This document shows positions 46,349 through 61,680 of a DNA stretch of 64,000 bases, piece by piece. The DNA lies in assembly GCA_023362775.1 (NCBI GenBank), contig JALMGJ010000005.1, positions 83,772,921 through 83,836,920 on the forward strand, given 5' to 3'. Within the stretch, counting starts at the first letter, position 1. Every line of letters starts with the position of its first letter. The position numbers were made by a program, and so were the translations under genes. Origin of the DNA: Charina bottae. Lineage: Eukaryota > Chordata > Lepidosauria > Squamata > Charinaidae. The notes beneath the pieces are model-generated. The model saw nothing but the letters and a program-made list of their open reading frames with translations. It was not told the origin of the DNA and did not search any database.

Positions 46349-48254
46349 CGCACTATTCGGATCTGGCATGGATGTCTTCACTGTATCTGTCGGAAGCCAG
46401 GGCTTTGTCAGCTCAGGAAAAGATGTGGCTTCTTTAAGGAGCTGCCAGCAGGTACACGGAGTGCGCCCGCCCGTACCAATCCTAAGTGTTTTTCCCACTT
46501 CAGATCCATGTATTGCAAACCATTTTATATATGCACATATAGTTGACATTGTCTGAAAATACAGATTATTTCCTGTCATCCAGCTTTAATCCTTTTAGTT
46601 AAATTCTCTCTGAAAGTCACTTTCTGAAATTTAGATCCAAATTTAAAGTAGTTTAGATGTAAGCATCTTAAAAGTTATTTCTGTAATGGCCCCTTGTGCT
46701 TTATCTTATCCATTGTCCATACATAATGTCAGAAAGTGACATACATAAAGTATGAAAGCCTTCAACTTTCCAGTAGTGTGATCAGTTTCTGAACTGAAAA
46801 GGAATTTTAGGCCTACCACAATCCAAGAACTGTGAGGACTTGTCTCTTTCCAGGGCTAAATACAAGCAATAATTAGCACATGTGGTTTATGTTAATAAAG
46901 AACTGTCTTCCTTCTCTTCCCTCCAGACCCTCTGCTTCCCAACAGTTCATGGCGGGCACAGCAACTCCTTCTGTTGCTCATCCTCCTGCTTTCCAGCAAT
47001 ATGGGCTGCCTCCAACTAGCACCCAACAGCTGACCAGTCAGATGGCAGAAATGCAGATAGGCAGGGGTTCATCCTCTGTCCCATCCCCAGCTGGACTGGG
47101 CTATGGTGAGAAATGGTAACATTGGGATGTTGCGGGCTGTCTCATGTGGGAGTTTCTTCAGGAAAGATTATCCTCCTAAAGGTACACATAGTCAGTGGTT
47201 TCTCCATATTGCAAATACTGTGAAGAGAAAAGTATTCCACATGTAGCAAATGTTACAAATCACTGACCAGCTGACCAGCGATTGGCACTTGGGGGGGTCC
47301 ACCAAGAGATGCCAAGTAGGCTAGTTTGGGAAATCAAATCAACATATCCCAGATGGCAATGCCCAACCACTTTCCTATGGTTTGCAAGAAAATGACATTT
47401 GATTTGAAAGAGACGTTTTAACTGGCTCTCCAGATTAGAATAAAATTATGACATTAAATGCACCTTCAGTCTTTCCTTGAATGGAAGCAGAAGTTTCTTA
47501 AACATGCTAACATGTATCTGTAGAATTTAATATCCTATCCATTGGTTTCGTTTGAAACTCTCATCAGTCTTGTAGTTGTGGAATAAAAGCCCTGCATAGT
47601 GTGTATCAGTACAGTGCAGGATGAACATACTCAGTTACAACCTAATAAAAAGTACAGGGAATAGGATCAGCAACAGTGCTGAAAGAAGCATAAAAAGGGT
47701 GTGATTAATTAAAAAGTATTCTGTTTGATGCTGAGAAAGTGTGTCAAAGTGAGATTCAGTTATACTTCCTTTCCATTGGTTCTGGGTAACAGTAATGATA
47801 GTGCAACATATGTACAGAGTACTGTGTTGGGAAAGGTAGATTTAAAGCACATTTCCATGATACTTAAAATGATAATTTAACCTAGTGGTGGGTAACTTTT
47901 TTCTGGCTGGAACCACAATTTAATTTTTTCCATTTTTCTGGTCTCTGCTGCCAAGGGTATGTGACCAGCAATACATTAATATCATTGGAGGATGGGACTT
48001 TTTTTTTTAGTCCCCTAAAATTACTTCTGGTTGGATTGGAGCATAAAACCTGGCATGCCTTTTTGTATTTTAACAGAGCAAGCCATAATAAAAAAAAACA
48101 TGGTATTAAAATTTGTGGTTGTAATTGAGGTAGTTGTAATTGAGGTCTAGTCTATATGTGGTCTGTGGGTTGCCTGCTTCTGATTTAAAGTAAACTAGTT
48201 TAAATTATGGTGTAAGTCATCCATTTCTTTATATATTACTTGTGTTTGAAAGAG

Positions 48255-48285
<31 letters not shown>

Positions 48286-51200
48286 AAGACCTAAACATAC
48301 TTCATAGTGACTCATTAAAAATCAGTGGAATTAAATTTCAGTGTCAAGCTTTGTTTATTGCTTTATATTGTTTCACAGAAGCCACTTAAGGTTTGAAGGT
48401 TGATCAACTTGTTTAGGAAACACAAAATAACGAAACTGAGTGATCATAATAATTTTTCTTGCATACAGTATAAGAAGCACCCCCATTATATATGATTGAA
48501 TAGAATTCTTAATTAGTCGGTTTTCCTTTTGTGCAGCAACAGTTGCTGGGCATTGGCAAAAAAAAATATTATGGAAATTATGGACCCAGTATCCTTTTTT
48601 TCTTATTTGAATTGCTCTGGGCCTTAATGAATTGGCATCGTTGCTGTTCTTGATATTTTTAGTCCAGTGGAAGCTGGGGAGGTGTTCCTCAGTGCTAACA
48701 CTTCTTTTATACTAAAGCTTGGGTGATTGAAGTCATCAGTATGGTTTCATATGTACTGAATTATCTTTGTTACCAAATGAAAACACATCTATGTGTGTAA
48801 TGAAAGTAATTATTTCTAGCATAGGAGATCAGTCAAGTTATTTGTTAAGCGACATCACAAAATTTAGTCATCAATATACGTTAACCAAGACTACCATGAA
48901 AATGGGAATAGTTACTAAAATTTGTTTGGTGCATCTTACTCCTCAGGTCCTCCAACATCAGTTACACCTGCCTCAGGAAGTTTTACTGCACCTGGATCTG
49001 GGCAATATATGTCATATTCAGGCCAAGGACCACCACCTCCTAATGTATCTCATGGATTGCCTCCTACCACCTTGTCTCAGGGTCATCCCATGGTACAGCC
49101 ACCTATATCTGGTCCACCAGCCCTGCATACTTCCTCTCAGCCCCCCATATTTGCTCCCCCACCTGCTTCTGCTGGGGTTGGAGTGTCCAGTTATCCTCCT
49201 GCTGCAGGAATTTCAAGGCCTCCCACAATGCAGGGCACATTGTTGCCTGGACAAGCGGTTACAGGGCTGCTCACTTCCCAGGCAAATCATGTGACCTCAC
49301 CACCACCTCAGCCACTTATGACAGGACCACTTCCTGGACCACCAGTGACAGGACTGCAAGGACCACCCTCTGTCCATCCTTCACAACCAGGATATGCAGT
49401 GCAGCAAAATGGTATGTGGTAAAAGATGACACATGCACTGGTCCATTGCTTACATCCACGGAAAGGTCAATGGGCCGTATCCAAACCATAGTGAAACAGG
49501 TTTATATTCATGCAGGTGGGCTCCTTCCTATACCTTTCCTCCTGCATCACTTGATTCACAGGCTCCCCTTAACCCTCTGAAGTGGATTGGGACTGAGGGG
49601 TGGGGTGGGATTGGGTAGAATCTTAGGATTTGACTTGAGTTTTATGATAGATGACGGTGCTAATCTGTATTCCATTTTTTTCTCTAAGATGTATTGAATG
49701 ATGATAACTTCATATAATGAAATATTGTGGCTTCCTTTCCTTCATTATCTAAATCCAAGAAAAATAATTCCCAGTATAGTACAGTATTTCTACTGCAATA
49801 CATGTAGCCCTTTTCTCTGTAGATTTTTGGGTAGCATTTTCCCACATACATATATTCTATAGCTTTTTTTTCTCTGCAGATATTGAAAACTATATAAAAA
49901 AAACCTGGCATTTTGGTCACCTAATATTTTTTCCTACATTAGATGATATGTGTTTCCATATATAAATTTAATTTGCTTCCTAGCATAATGAACAGTGAAT
50001 TAGTGAGGTGCTTTGGGGTTCAGAAAATCCAAATGGGAGCAAATATTCCAACACAGAACTATGTGCTAACTGTCTTGAATAACTGTAGCCCACCCAAGGA
50101 AATTTAGTTATTGGGTGAATTTAAAATGTAATAATAAAAGTAGGGCTAACTGCCTCAGGATACAGCCTCATTATTATTAAAATTATTAAAATAATATTAT
50201 TAAATGTTTTTTATTGTATTTTCTGCTGCTTTATTCTTTAGAATATGTGGGAGATTCTGTATGCTGCTTTTCTGGCCTAGCTTGAAATTCCAGTTTTACA
50301 AAGTTTGTCTGTAGAAATATTGTCAAGCTATAATATTAAAGTATTGGCTGGATTCTTACATTTCAGAGATGATCCTGAAAAGCATTATTCAATTCTGGTT
50401 TAATTTAGGATTCAAAGTAATTTTGTTCAAATTGAAGCTTTGAGTAGTTATAATCAGAATCTGTTAATTGAAAGTAATTGTGGGTGCTTGGACATGGTTA
50501 ATATCATGGATGGATGGATGGATGGATGGATGGATGGATGGATGGATGGATGGATGGATGGATGGATGGATGGATTAAACAAATTTATATGGCCGCCCAA
50601 CTCACACATGGTGACTCCGGGCGGCTTACAGAATTAAAACGGATCCTTTAAATTCTGTTATGCATTCTAATATATATGCATGTATCTTCTTTTTTTCAGG
50701 GTCTTTTGGGCAAAATAGGGGAACTCAACCAGGATATGGTACAGCTTTTTCTGGGCCAGCAAATTTTGGAAGTCAGCCTGCAGCACCACCTCCGCCCAAG
50801 CGTCTTGACCCGGACTCCATTCCTAGCCCAGTAAGTTACCCAGATCAATTTAGAATTCAATATCCTATTCTAGAAAGTGATGTGGAAGGAGGAAAAAGAC
50901 TCTTAGCTCCTCTGCATTTGCTTAATTCATAGTCGTTTTCCATGTCAAAGGGCATTTTTGCACATTACTTTTTCTGTCCATCTTAGCAACTTAACCACCT
51001 TCAGAGTTGTGCTTCTAAAGAAATAGCATATTGTTTGGATTATCACAAATTTGCCTACAGCAATTCCTGTGATCATACCGAAGCTGAAAAAGGATTACAG
51101 GAATTATTATGGACAATATCATGTCTAGTCTATGTTTGTCCACATGAATAATCTTGAACAACATATGTTTACGTACAAAAAAGTTAGCTCAGATTATTTC

Positions 51201-54200
51201 TTTGAATATATGGAAAGGATGTTCGAAATAGGGGCCAGTAATCTTACTAGGCATGTGGCTGGCTGTTTCATAGTTACTAAAGTGAAGTATACTTACATTT
51301 GTCTGCTTTTTGGGGGGGACCCTGGCTAGCATAACAGCATGTTGTAAACTTACAGCGCTGTGCAACCTGCACAGTGTGGACTGGATTCTAAGAATTTGTG
51401 ACAAGATTCAAAGTTTAGAAAGGGCCCATTTCCCTCATATTACCTCATAGATCTTGTCCTCTCCAATGCAGTGAATGTTATGATAGTGTTCTGGGTTTTG
51501 TTAACATTCTGTAGTAGTTGCAATGGCTCTCACCAGAGTACCTGAAAATGCCTTTTCTGTTACAACGCTAAATTAGCTGGTGAAAACAGTGTTCTATGTT
51601 TTAAAGCCCAAGTTAACCAACAAGAAAGCTGTTAGCAGCTCTGCTTCCTTTTCTGCTTTTCCTTTAAAGGCATTTTCAGAGGACTTGTATCCCCTCTGGA
51701 GTCCGTATTTCTCCAGAAAACACTAAGTAAGCATGAGAGTAGCCAACTACATCAAGAGAGGATTTGCTCTAAGCGCACTTCCAGTGGGAGAGCAAGACAT
51801 GGAGATAAAATGTGAAAACGTAACCAACTCTTTGCATGAACTATGTCCAGATGAATATATTTAATAGTGGTGGAAGTAGAGACAGACGGGAGTAACACTG
51901 CTTGGTACTTTTTATTTTACTATTCTCTCTCTTTTCCCTTTTTTGTGGCAATTTTACTTCTTTTTTTCCTTTTAAACAAACAAACAAACAAACCAAAAAG
52001 CAACTCAATGAGCTGCCACCTCAGCAGAAACCCAGGCACAGAATAGATCCTGACGCAATTCCTAGCCCAGTAAGTGCGTTGTCTCTCTGTCTGCTCTTGT
52101 CTGCATGTCGGTGGCTGCCTGTGTGTATCTGCAAAGTAATTTCCCCTTGCTAACCACCCTGGTGTTAGTCCATCACCTTTACTCCTCCTCCCTTTCTGCT
52201 CACATTCTAATAAACAGAATAAAACACCGCAAGTGTTGAAATCCTCTGTACATCAAAAATCAAGGGGCAATAGAAGCTTGGCATTTAAACAGGCAAAAGA
52301 CAAGCAGGTTATGTATTTTCCTTCCACTCTAGTCTTGTGTAAGCAAAGAACCCCTGGAGAAATCATTATATATTTAGCATCATTTACGGGGAACTCCTGT
52401 GGTGTCAAGGGCTTCTGAAATGAATGGGATGTTTTTTCACACGAGCCATTGAAATAAGAGGGAGTCAGAAACGTTCAATTACAGCATTATGCATTACTAT
52501 TTCTAAACAGAAATATTTCTGAACATCTCTTTAATCTAAATTTCTTTTTTATATATATTTTAAACAAATATATTTTAGTGAGGTACAGCAGTCATTCTGC
52601 TTTTTCCTAACATGAATTAATGGATGAATATTTAAGAATAAATTGGAGATGTAATGTATTGAATTACCTGCTGTATCATGTATTTAACAGGTAGCTTTTT
52701 AATTAATTATTTTTAATTAAGAAGCAGGCCAGTTCACGTTACTGTTTCAATAAAGACAAAGAATGTCACTTGCCTATTGCTCCTATATTGTTTTGTCTCG
52801 GGAATGGGCTGGATTTGGTCACAACACATAAAATAGCATTGGTGATCTTACCAACTTCAGTTACCTTTTTACAGCTGGAACAACAAAAAAGTCGTCTTGG
52901 TGTGGTCACTTCAACTTTCTATACAGTCTCTTTATAACTGTGTTTCAAATCAAGGCAAACCATTATTGTCATTCTAATCATAAGGGATATTGTTCAAAAC
53001 AATAGAGGAGGTTGGAACATTCCAGTCAAAAAGGTGAATGTCATGCTAATATTTAAAAGCAGTTGAATTAGATCATAAAATAAACAGTTTCAGTTTATAT
53101 TATTTTGGATAATAATATAAGTAATAGGTTTATAATCCAAGTATTGGAAAGTAATTAAATAGAACATTGCAACACAAGTTTAACTTAGCTTGCTCTTTGT
53201 TGAATGGTTGGGAATCAGTGCCAAGTAGTACCAACTAATTATTATCACTGCTGTTCTTAGCCTAGAACAAAATTTTGGAATAGCTTTAGCAGAGCAAAAG
53301 TTGATGATGGAGGAGGAGTATTTGGCGAGGCAGGATAACTTGATAGCCAAAAAAGGTCATCGTTTTGAAAAATCTGAGATAAGGTATTTCAGAAACAGTT
53401 TTCAGAAGGCTGTATTGAATTAACAAAAATGGGGATTCTTTTTCAGGAATTGGGATTGCTGCATCCAAAATGCACAGACTGTAGCTAGGAATGTAGCAAG
53501 AAGGGAAGCAGGTGGAAGAAACTAGGGTGTAAAATAATTTTGAACTTGTCTGTTCTCTGACAACTAGTTTCTCTAGGTGATTAAGTTAGTTTCAAGGATT
53601 ATTTCCTATTGCAATCTGGTATAGGGTAGCTTAGGCACATCTCAGTGAGAACTCTGATTTATTTTCACAATTTTTTACATATGCCTTTGTGTTGTATTGT
53701 TGATTATCATCCAACTTGAAACTCCTAAAATACTTTATTTAAATACACAAACACACACAACCTAATAAATTGTAGTCTGCAAAAATGCTATTTTATGCTT
53801 GGGCATAAAATCCTCAGCTGTAGCTTGACTGTCCAGTTACAAAAAGAAAAAGGTGTAAACAATGACTTAATAAACTTTATAGACATCATATCTTGAAGTG
53901 GAAATTGCAAAGTATATAGTTTATCGGCTGCACCACTAATTTTGGGCCTTTGATTTCAAAGCTAGCAAAACAAGTAAAAGTGTAAAATAGGTGTCCTCAT
54001 TTAGTGATTAAAAACTTGGTGAGTTGTATTATCACAACCTTTGCTAAAACCTTTTGTAGTGCTAACTTGTTGCTTCCCGTTTTAGATTCAGGTTATTGAA
54101 GATGACAGAAATAACCGTGGGTCAGAGCCGTTCGTCACAGGAATCCGTGGGCAAGTCCCACCTCTTGTCACTACAAATGTCTTGGTGAAAGATCAAGGTA

Positions 54201-57200
54201 AAACAGCATCCACGAAGGCAAGGGTAACTTGCCTTCAAACACCATCAAAAAAGAAAAGTGCATAGCTCTTCAGCATAAACACTTCGATTACGTTACTTTG
54301 TTTTATACAGTGAAGAACTGTAGCTTTCATGTTCAGAATTTCATTGTACTCTCCAGCCAGGAAGGCTGCCATGCTCTATTCCCAGCCTGAATTTCTGAAT
54401 ACTATTACATGGAATATTACACATAAGCTACAAGAGAATAGGAAGGTCAGATCCTAAACCTTGAATTAATGATAAGCATTAAAAAGCTAAGAGCTAGGAT
54501 GGTCCTACTCAGGGTTTGGATGCTACTTTTGAGTTCTACTGTGCAATAAGATATGTAGAGATTCAGATACAGATATACACACACACACATTCATACATAC
54601 TAAACACACTGAAAACTGAAAACTGCTTTGTTAGGCCAAAATTTGGACTGCCTATCTACTTATTTGATTTATATCCCACCTTTTTCAGGAGCTCGAGGTA
54701 GTGAGTTTTTGATTTAAAATAAAATTTAATTTTAGAAGATAGCAATGTTTATGGCATCATGTACCTATGGACTTCTAAAACGTTTATAGCACAAGCCACA
54801 GACATCACTAACTTTGTTAAAATACTAACCACACCATAGCACATGGTGGTTACATGATTAGCATAATTATCTTTAATTAAGCATTTAGTCCCATACAGTT
54901 GCTATGTAACTGTAAAGGAAGGAAAGTGAAATTTTGTCAAAGGGTAGACTGATAGATTCCTTTTCTAGAGCCGCTGGAGCTGGCTTACCATTCTGTGATC
55001 TGGAGGAAACTCTTTGAGGATCCATATATTGCCCAATAAATGTAAAGCTGAATGCTGGTATAATGCACCCCTGTTTTTAAGTCAGGGAGGCTTGAGTGTC
55101 CCCTTTCATTATTTATTTGTTCTTCTCTCCTCCCCAACCCCATCAGCAATGGCTTCTCCAGACTTGTCTTTTAATCTGAACTCCTGTCGAGTTTTTAATA
55201 TCCACAAAGAATGGGTACAGACAAGCATGCTTTCTTCCTCATGAATGTGCTTTCTCTACAGAGGCCTTCTCTGGTCCTCCTGTCTTTGGAGGTTAGGTGG
55301 TATTTGTTTGGAAAAGATCTTATCTGGGTTCAGAAATTAAGCAATTAGACCTGCGTCATATTTGGATGAGAGACCACCGGGGAATATCAGGTCTACAGGC
55401 TAGATTGGGAAGTAAAAGAAAATGTCCAGGAGGAAGGCAATAGCAAACCAATTCTGCATTCTTGCCAAGAAAACAATATGAACATGTCCATCTAGTTACC
55501 AACTGTTAGATTTTACTTGAAGGCGATCATGTTTATATTATTTATATTACTTTGTTGCTTTTTTTTAATTGTCTGGTGTACTGTCTCTTGTGTGGTTGTT
55601 AGCCACTTCAAAAATAGTAAGAGAGTGGAGTATATATCTTTTTAAATTAATAAATCTATTGAAGAATATATAGGTAGAGTTTTGGTTTCTTTTTCTTTTA
55701 AAGGTAATGCAAGTCCCCGCTTCATAAGATGTACTTCTTATAATATTCCCTGCACTTCAGATATGGCTAAACAGTCTCAAGTTCCTCTTGCTGCGGTCAT
55801 AAAACCTTTGGCTGCACTTCCTGCAGAAGAGGTAAGATGGATAGCCCAAATCTTCAGATAAAATAGCAACATTATTACAAGGTAATGGCCCTAGCCAAAG
55901 AAAACCCTACCTTGAGTTTCTTGTTTACCCAATGAGTTCCTCCATCCCAAGAAGATAATGCTGATGCCTCATTCTACAGGATAGAAGGAATTACACACTT
56001 TGGACATGAATACTAGAGCAAGATGCAGAAAACACCGTCTTTGATATCATGTGCTGGAAAAGAAAAGGGAAACGCAAATAGCACTAATGTCCGTTGTTTT
56101 TTCTTTCCAGACTCCTCCTTATTTGGTGGACCATGGGGAATCAGGTCCCATTCGGTGCAATAGGTGCAAGGCGTACATGTGCCCTTTTATGCAGTTCATT
56201 GAGGGGGGGAGGCGATTCCAGTGCTGCTTCTGTAGCTGTGTTACTGAGGGTAAGAGTCTCCTATGAAAAGGGCACTTGTAGAGGATGAGGACAGTCTGCT
56301 GCCAAGAAGACTAAACACGAAGCCATCGGGGGGGGGGGGGAACCCAAGAGTGGATTTATATTTAAATGATTAAAACTATATACCATTTTTAGTCTTAAAG
56401 TTTGGGCAGTTACTTACACTTAATTGGCTTCTTGAGGAATTTGCCTTTCTTTAAATGAGGCATATGCAGGACATCTTATCCTTAAGAGTGCATATTCAGG
56501 TTTGTCTCAAAAAAATGGGAAAGTAAGACATAACTGATCAACCTAAGCCTTTCTGCTGTTCTCTTAACACTTGTGCAAAAATTGTAATGCAAGAACAGTA
56601 ACTCCAAAACAAAAGGCAATATGTTTGCATTATTGGTGAAAGATGAACAATACAACTTGGAAATTAAATTTTAATTGCATAGAAAAAATATTCTTGGTTA
56701 TTGATTGGCCACAGAGTCTATTAACATATCTTAGAATGTAGGTAACTAACTCACCCAGCAATATAAAAAGCAATTGTAGCCATGATCTATGAAAAAGAAA
56801 TCCAAAATCCATAGTTGGGTGGTATCTTTATAAGGACCAACAAATAGCTGAAAGAATGTGTAAATTTTCAGTTTCTCCAGAATGATGTCACAAAGGTACA
56901 GGTGGGAAGATGCAAGTCCAGAAGTGAAGCAAAGCCAGCTATAAGGCCTGCAATTCAAAGTCAATCTCAAGATAGAGATTGCAGACCCAATGTAAATCGT
57001 ATTATTGTCAAATTACATCTAGCATTTATGAACGGAAAAAATAGTTGTTCCCCTTGCTCTGAACACCCAAGAGCCATTCTCATGGTCGAAACTCACAGAT
57101 TCCTGGCCTGGCAGGGAGCAGAAATAAAACATGCAGATGTTTTTATTTATTTTTTATTATTTTATTTTTTATTTATTTTCTATCCTGCCATTATTATTTT

Positions 57201-60200
57201 TATAAGTAACTCAAGGCGGTCGACATACCAAATACTCCTCCCTCCTCCTATTTTCCCCACAACAACAACCCTGTGAGGTGGGTTGGGCTGAGAGAGAGTG
57301 AGTGGCCCAAGGTCACTCAGCCGGCTTTCATGCCACAGGCGGGACTAGAACTCTCAGTCCCCTGGTTTCTAGCCCATTGCCTTAACCACTTTCTTTTTGT
57401 TCCTAGTGCCATCTCATTACTTCCAGCACTTGGATCACACAGGCAGGCGAGTGGATTACTATGACAGACCTGAATTATCACTGGGCTCCTATGAATACTT
57501 CGCTACTGTTGACTACTGCAAGGTATCACTACTTGTATTTAGCATTTATTTTATTTACACTGAGAGACCAGTAGGCTAAATGACAAATTCTTTTAGCACT
57601 TGAATAATGAGGGGAAAGTCAGTATCTAGCATTCAATGCTTTATTTCTAAGTTGGTGTCAGAGCACAAACAAGGAAGCAGGAATTACATAGATTTCTGTA
57701 AGGTGTTTTTATTGTCAGGATTAGTGCTAAGGAACAGAATCTTGGAAAGCTATAGAATATCCAGCCCTCATTTATTAGTTAACTAGTTAAGGTGGTGTCT
57801 GAACAATATAAATTCTTGTTGGGCTTTTTTCAGGCTGGACTAAGCTGCCATTACTAATGATCTCTTTCCTTATTTCTTGGTTGTATTCAACATTCCTTTT
57901 GTTCGTTCGTTCTTTTTTTTAGATTTCTTATCCTGCCTTTATTATTTTTTTAAATAACTCAGGACAGCAAACCTAATACTCCTTCCTCCTCCTATTTTCC
58001 CCACAACAACCCTGTGAGGTGGGTTGGGCTGAGAGTGAGTGACTGGCCCAAGGTCACCCAGCCAGCTTTCATGCCTAAGGTGGGACTAGAACTCACAGCC
58101 TCCTGGTTTCCAGCATGGTGCCTTAATTACTAGACCGAACTGGCTCTCTTTCCCAGCCTTTCCACAATTTCTCACTATTGGCTTTTTCATATCCCAGTGA
58201 AGTTAAATGGGCAGAGACCATCCATCTCTAACTTTCAGGAAGATACGTAATTGTCCTTAAGGATTAAGGAGGCCACAGATCCCTCCATAGAGGCCAATTT
58301 TAACCAAGATTTTAACCTTATCCAACCCTCAGTAGAAACTAGTCAAGGTTCCAGACACAAGGGAGCAGTTATGACACACCAAGAAACACAAAGGATTGCT
58401 CTGATGAATTTGGATTAGACTACTTTGGGGGGGGGGGTTACATCTATAACATCAGATCTGCAGAATCTAGAGGGCAGCCCTTTAAATAAAAATTAAGGGC
58501 TGCCAGGATATAATGCTAATAGTCGGTGCTGGAGAACTGTAAAATTGCATTTGCAGTTTCTTTTAGTCTGGGCAGAAATATTGTTAAAACTTGTTTCTTT
58601 CAGGACACAGATGATGGGGAAATGACTCAGTAGTGTGTGAGTGTGCATATTGGTAATGCACACACATTCTCCTAGTAAGATTAATAATTGTGCTTGTGTT
58701 CCTTCCTTACAGAATAACAAGTATCCCAGCCCTCCTGCTTTTATTTTCATGATTGATGTGTCATACAATGCAGTACGGAGTGGCTTGGTAAGGCTGATCT
58801 GTGAAGAACTGAAGACTCTCCTGGATTACCTCCCCAGGTACCTGCTCAGATAAGATAGTGGACACAGGAGAGACGCTTTGAAATTAGATTAACACCAAAA
58901 ACCATTTTTATAATCAGCTTTGATTGTAATAATCCTACTTCGGTGCTACTTATTGAATTAATTCAGTAAGACAATTCAACCAGTCTTTCAATTAAGTATC
59001 TTGTGAAATGAGAGCATTTCCCAGCTGCATTCTCAAATTTAGAATTTGGCCAGTAGAGATAGGGTACAATCATTCGTTGATGCTGCTGTCTTTCTGCTTT
59101 TCAGTTTGACTTTGCAAGCCCATTTCACGGTATATTTAACACCTTTTTTTAACAGAGAAGGAACTATGGAGGAATCAGCCATTCGTGTGGGTTTTGTCAC
59201 CTACAACAAAGTTCTACACTTCTATAATGTCAAGAGCTCCCTGGCACAGCCACAAATGATGGTTGTTTCAGATATAGCAGATATGTTTGTACCTTTGCTT
59301 GATGGCTTTCTTGTGAAGGTTAATGAATCTCGCACAGTTTTCACCAGGTAAGCAAAAGTCAACCTATACCGTGAGCATCAACAAATTGATACATTCTATT
59401 ACGGATCTTATAAAGCATATCAATAGCAATAAACTGTATTAAGTGCTGAAAGGCACAAAAAGTAAGATCATTTGGGGGGAAGGGGGTTGCATTTTTTCAA
59501 GTGATGTAGTTCAAACCCTGCTTGAGAGGATGGGAATGGTACAGCCCTATCCATGTGTATCTTCTCATTGCCCTTAATGACCTGCAGGTGCCAGGCTTTT
59601 AGTGGGCCCTGGGCTGTTTCCAGCAGGGTAGGCAATCATTAGAATGAGCATTGCCATCATAAAAGGGCTATCATGAGGGAGTGGCCATCACAAAATAAGG
59701 TTGAACCAAGTAAATTCTTAATAACTGAACATAGGCTATAACAAATTAATGAAATCTGAGAATACACCTTTAAAGTCATTAATTCATCTACCATAAAAAT
59801 AATAATTTTCATATCCTATCTTTAATGTAAGCAAATGGCATCCTTCTCCTGTAGTCCATGTTCTCTCCCCTAAAATAAACACATGACATTAGATTGTTTT
59901 AATTTGGATAGAGAGTGGGTTTTTTTTGTCAAGTAACACATCCAAATTGGAAATGCTGAAAATAGCAAGCAATGCTTTGTTGTTTTTATCCACGGAGAGT
60001 GATTATTTTACTATGGGTAATTTGAATTAATTTCTTGTCCTTCAAACCACATTGCATGCACACATACAACGCTGCTCAGAACAGCAATCTGGATTGAGGA
60101 AGCAGCTTTAGCACTCAAAAATGTTTGCTGGGTTGACACTCCCAGTCTGTTTTTGCTAGCAGTATGACTATTTTTGCTGCTGTTGTTGTTGCTCTCATTT

Positions 60201-61649
60201 TCTGAACTCATGAATGTTTTGAATCAGTTGCTTTCAACTGAAGTAGCAAGAAGGGATAGAAGCATTTTGCATAAATGAAGTGGGCCGTTTCACTGGTTAT
60301 CACAATAGACCCAAAGACAGTATCAGATAAAACATCTAACTCAGTATCACTACAGAAAAAGTAGCTACTCTGTCAACTTGAAGCTGGAGTTGATTGAGAG
60401 AAATAAAAATGAATTTATTCTCAAGATTAGAGGCATCTTCAATATCACCACATCATCAAAAGTAAAATAATCTCCGACTTGGAAGAAGAAGGAAGTTTTG
60501 CTCTAGATTAAGAGAGCAATTGTGGGAAAGAGTTGCTGCTTTTGATCAGTTCCTGCTTATACAATCTGAATTAATTTGGATATTTCCATGATTGATTGTT
60601 TCCTAGCTTGCTCTATAGTACCTAGTTTTTTGATAGACGGGGGGTGCAAATTTAAATATTGAAGCAGGAGCCTTCTACCCTTTCAATGTAGAGCAAAATT
60701 AGGCAGATAGAAAAAATACAATAAAGTTCACCTACTCCAGAAGTAGTTTTTTCCCCCCAGAAGTTCTAAATATATAAAATAAAATTGGCTTGAAATCTCT
60801 AAAGCATCAGTGCTCATTGATTAGAACTAACTTGTTGAGCTTTCCACTCCCTTTAACTTTCATTTTCATCATTCTGCAGCCTGTTGGATCAGATCCCAGA
60901 AATGTTTGCTGATACAAGAGAAACGGAAACGGTGTTTGCTCCAGTGATTCAGGCTGGCATGGAAGCTCTAAAGGTTGGTTTTATGTTCCTCAGCACCTTA
61001 AATTGACTTGCTTTTTCTTAATCTCTTCCTTTTTTAAGTATTCTGTAATCCTCTCAAGACAGCAGCACTGTATATCAAGCACTGAATCCAGCCTGGAGCT
61101 GTGACCAATTTATTATTATGTAGTTACTGATGTTATATCATCCTAGGAAGCGTTTAACAAATAGAAAAATCTGTAATGTGAATGCAGAGGATCTTGAGCA
61201 ATATGGATGAGGTAAACACTTCAAATAAGTAGATAACATCTGGATTATTATTTTTTTGCAGCATATTGGGAATAAGATCAGTATGTAAGTGCCTGTTGTA
61301 AAAGATCGGTCACTTGAAAGGATGAGGAGCTACACTGCTTTTCATAGAAGAGTCCTTTATATTTTAGTGTAAATGATTGAGTGCAGAAGGTGGTCTGTAA
61401 GGATCTAAGAACCAAATGTCTCATTTTGTCATTTCAAGGACTCTTCCGTGTTTGTTTGCAGGCTGCAGAGTGTGCTGGCAAGCTCTTCATATTTCACACA
61501 TCACTGCCTATAGCAGAAGCCCCAGGGAAGCTGAAGAACAGAGATGACAAGAAACTGATGAATACTGATAAAGAAAAGGTAATGGATCATGTGCCAACAG
61601 CATTATGCCAAGCCAGGAAGTTAGATTATGATTTCTTATTTCCCCTTAA

Positions 61650-61680
<31 letters not shown>

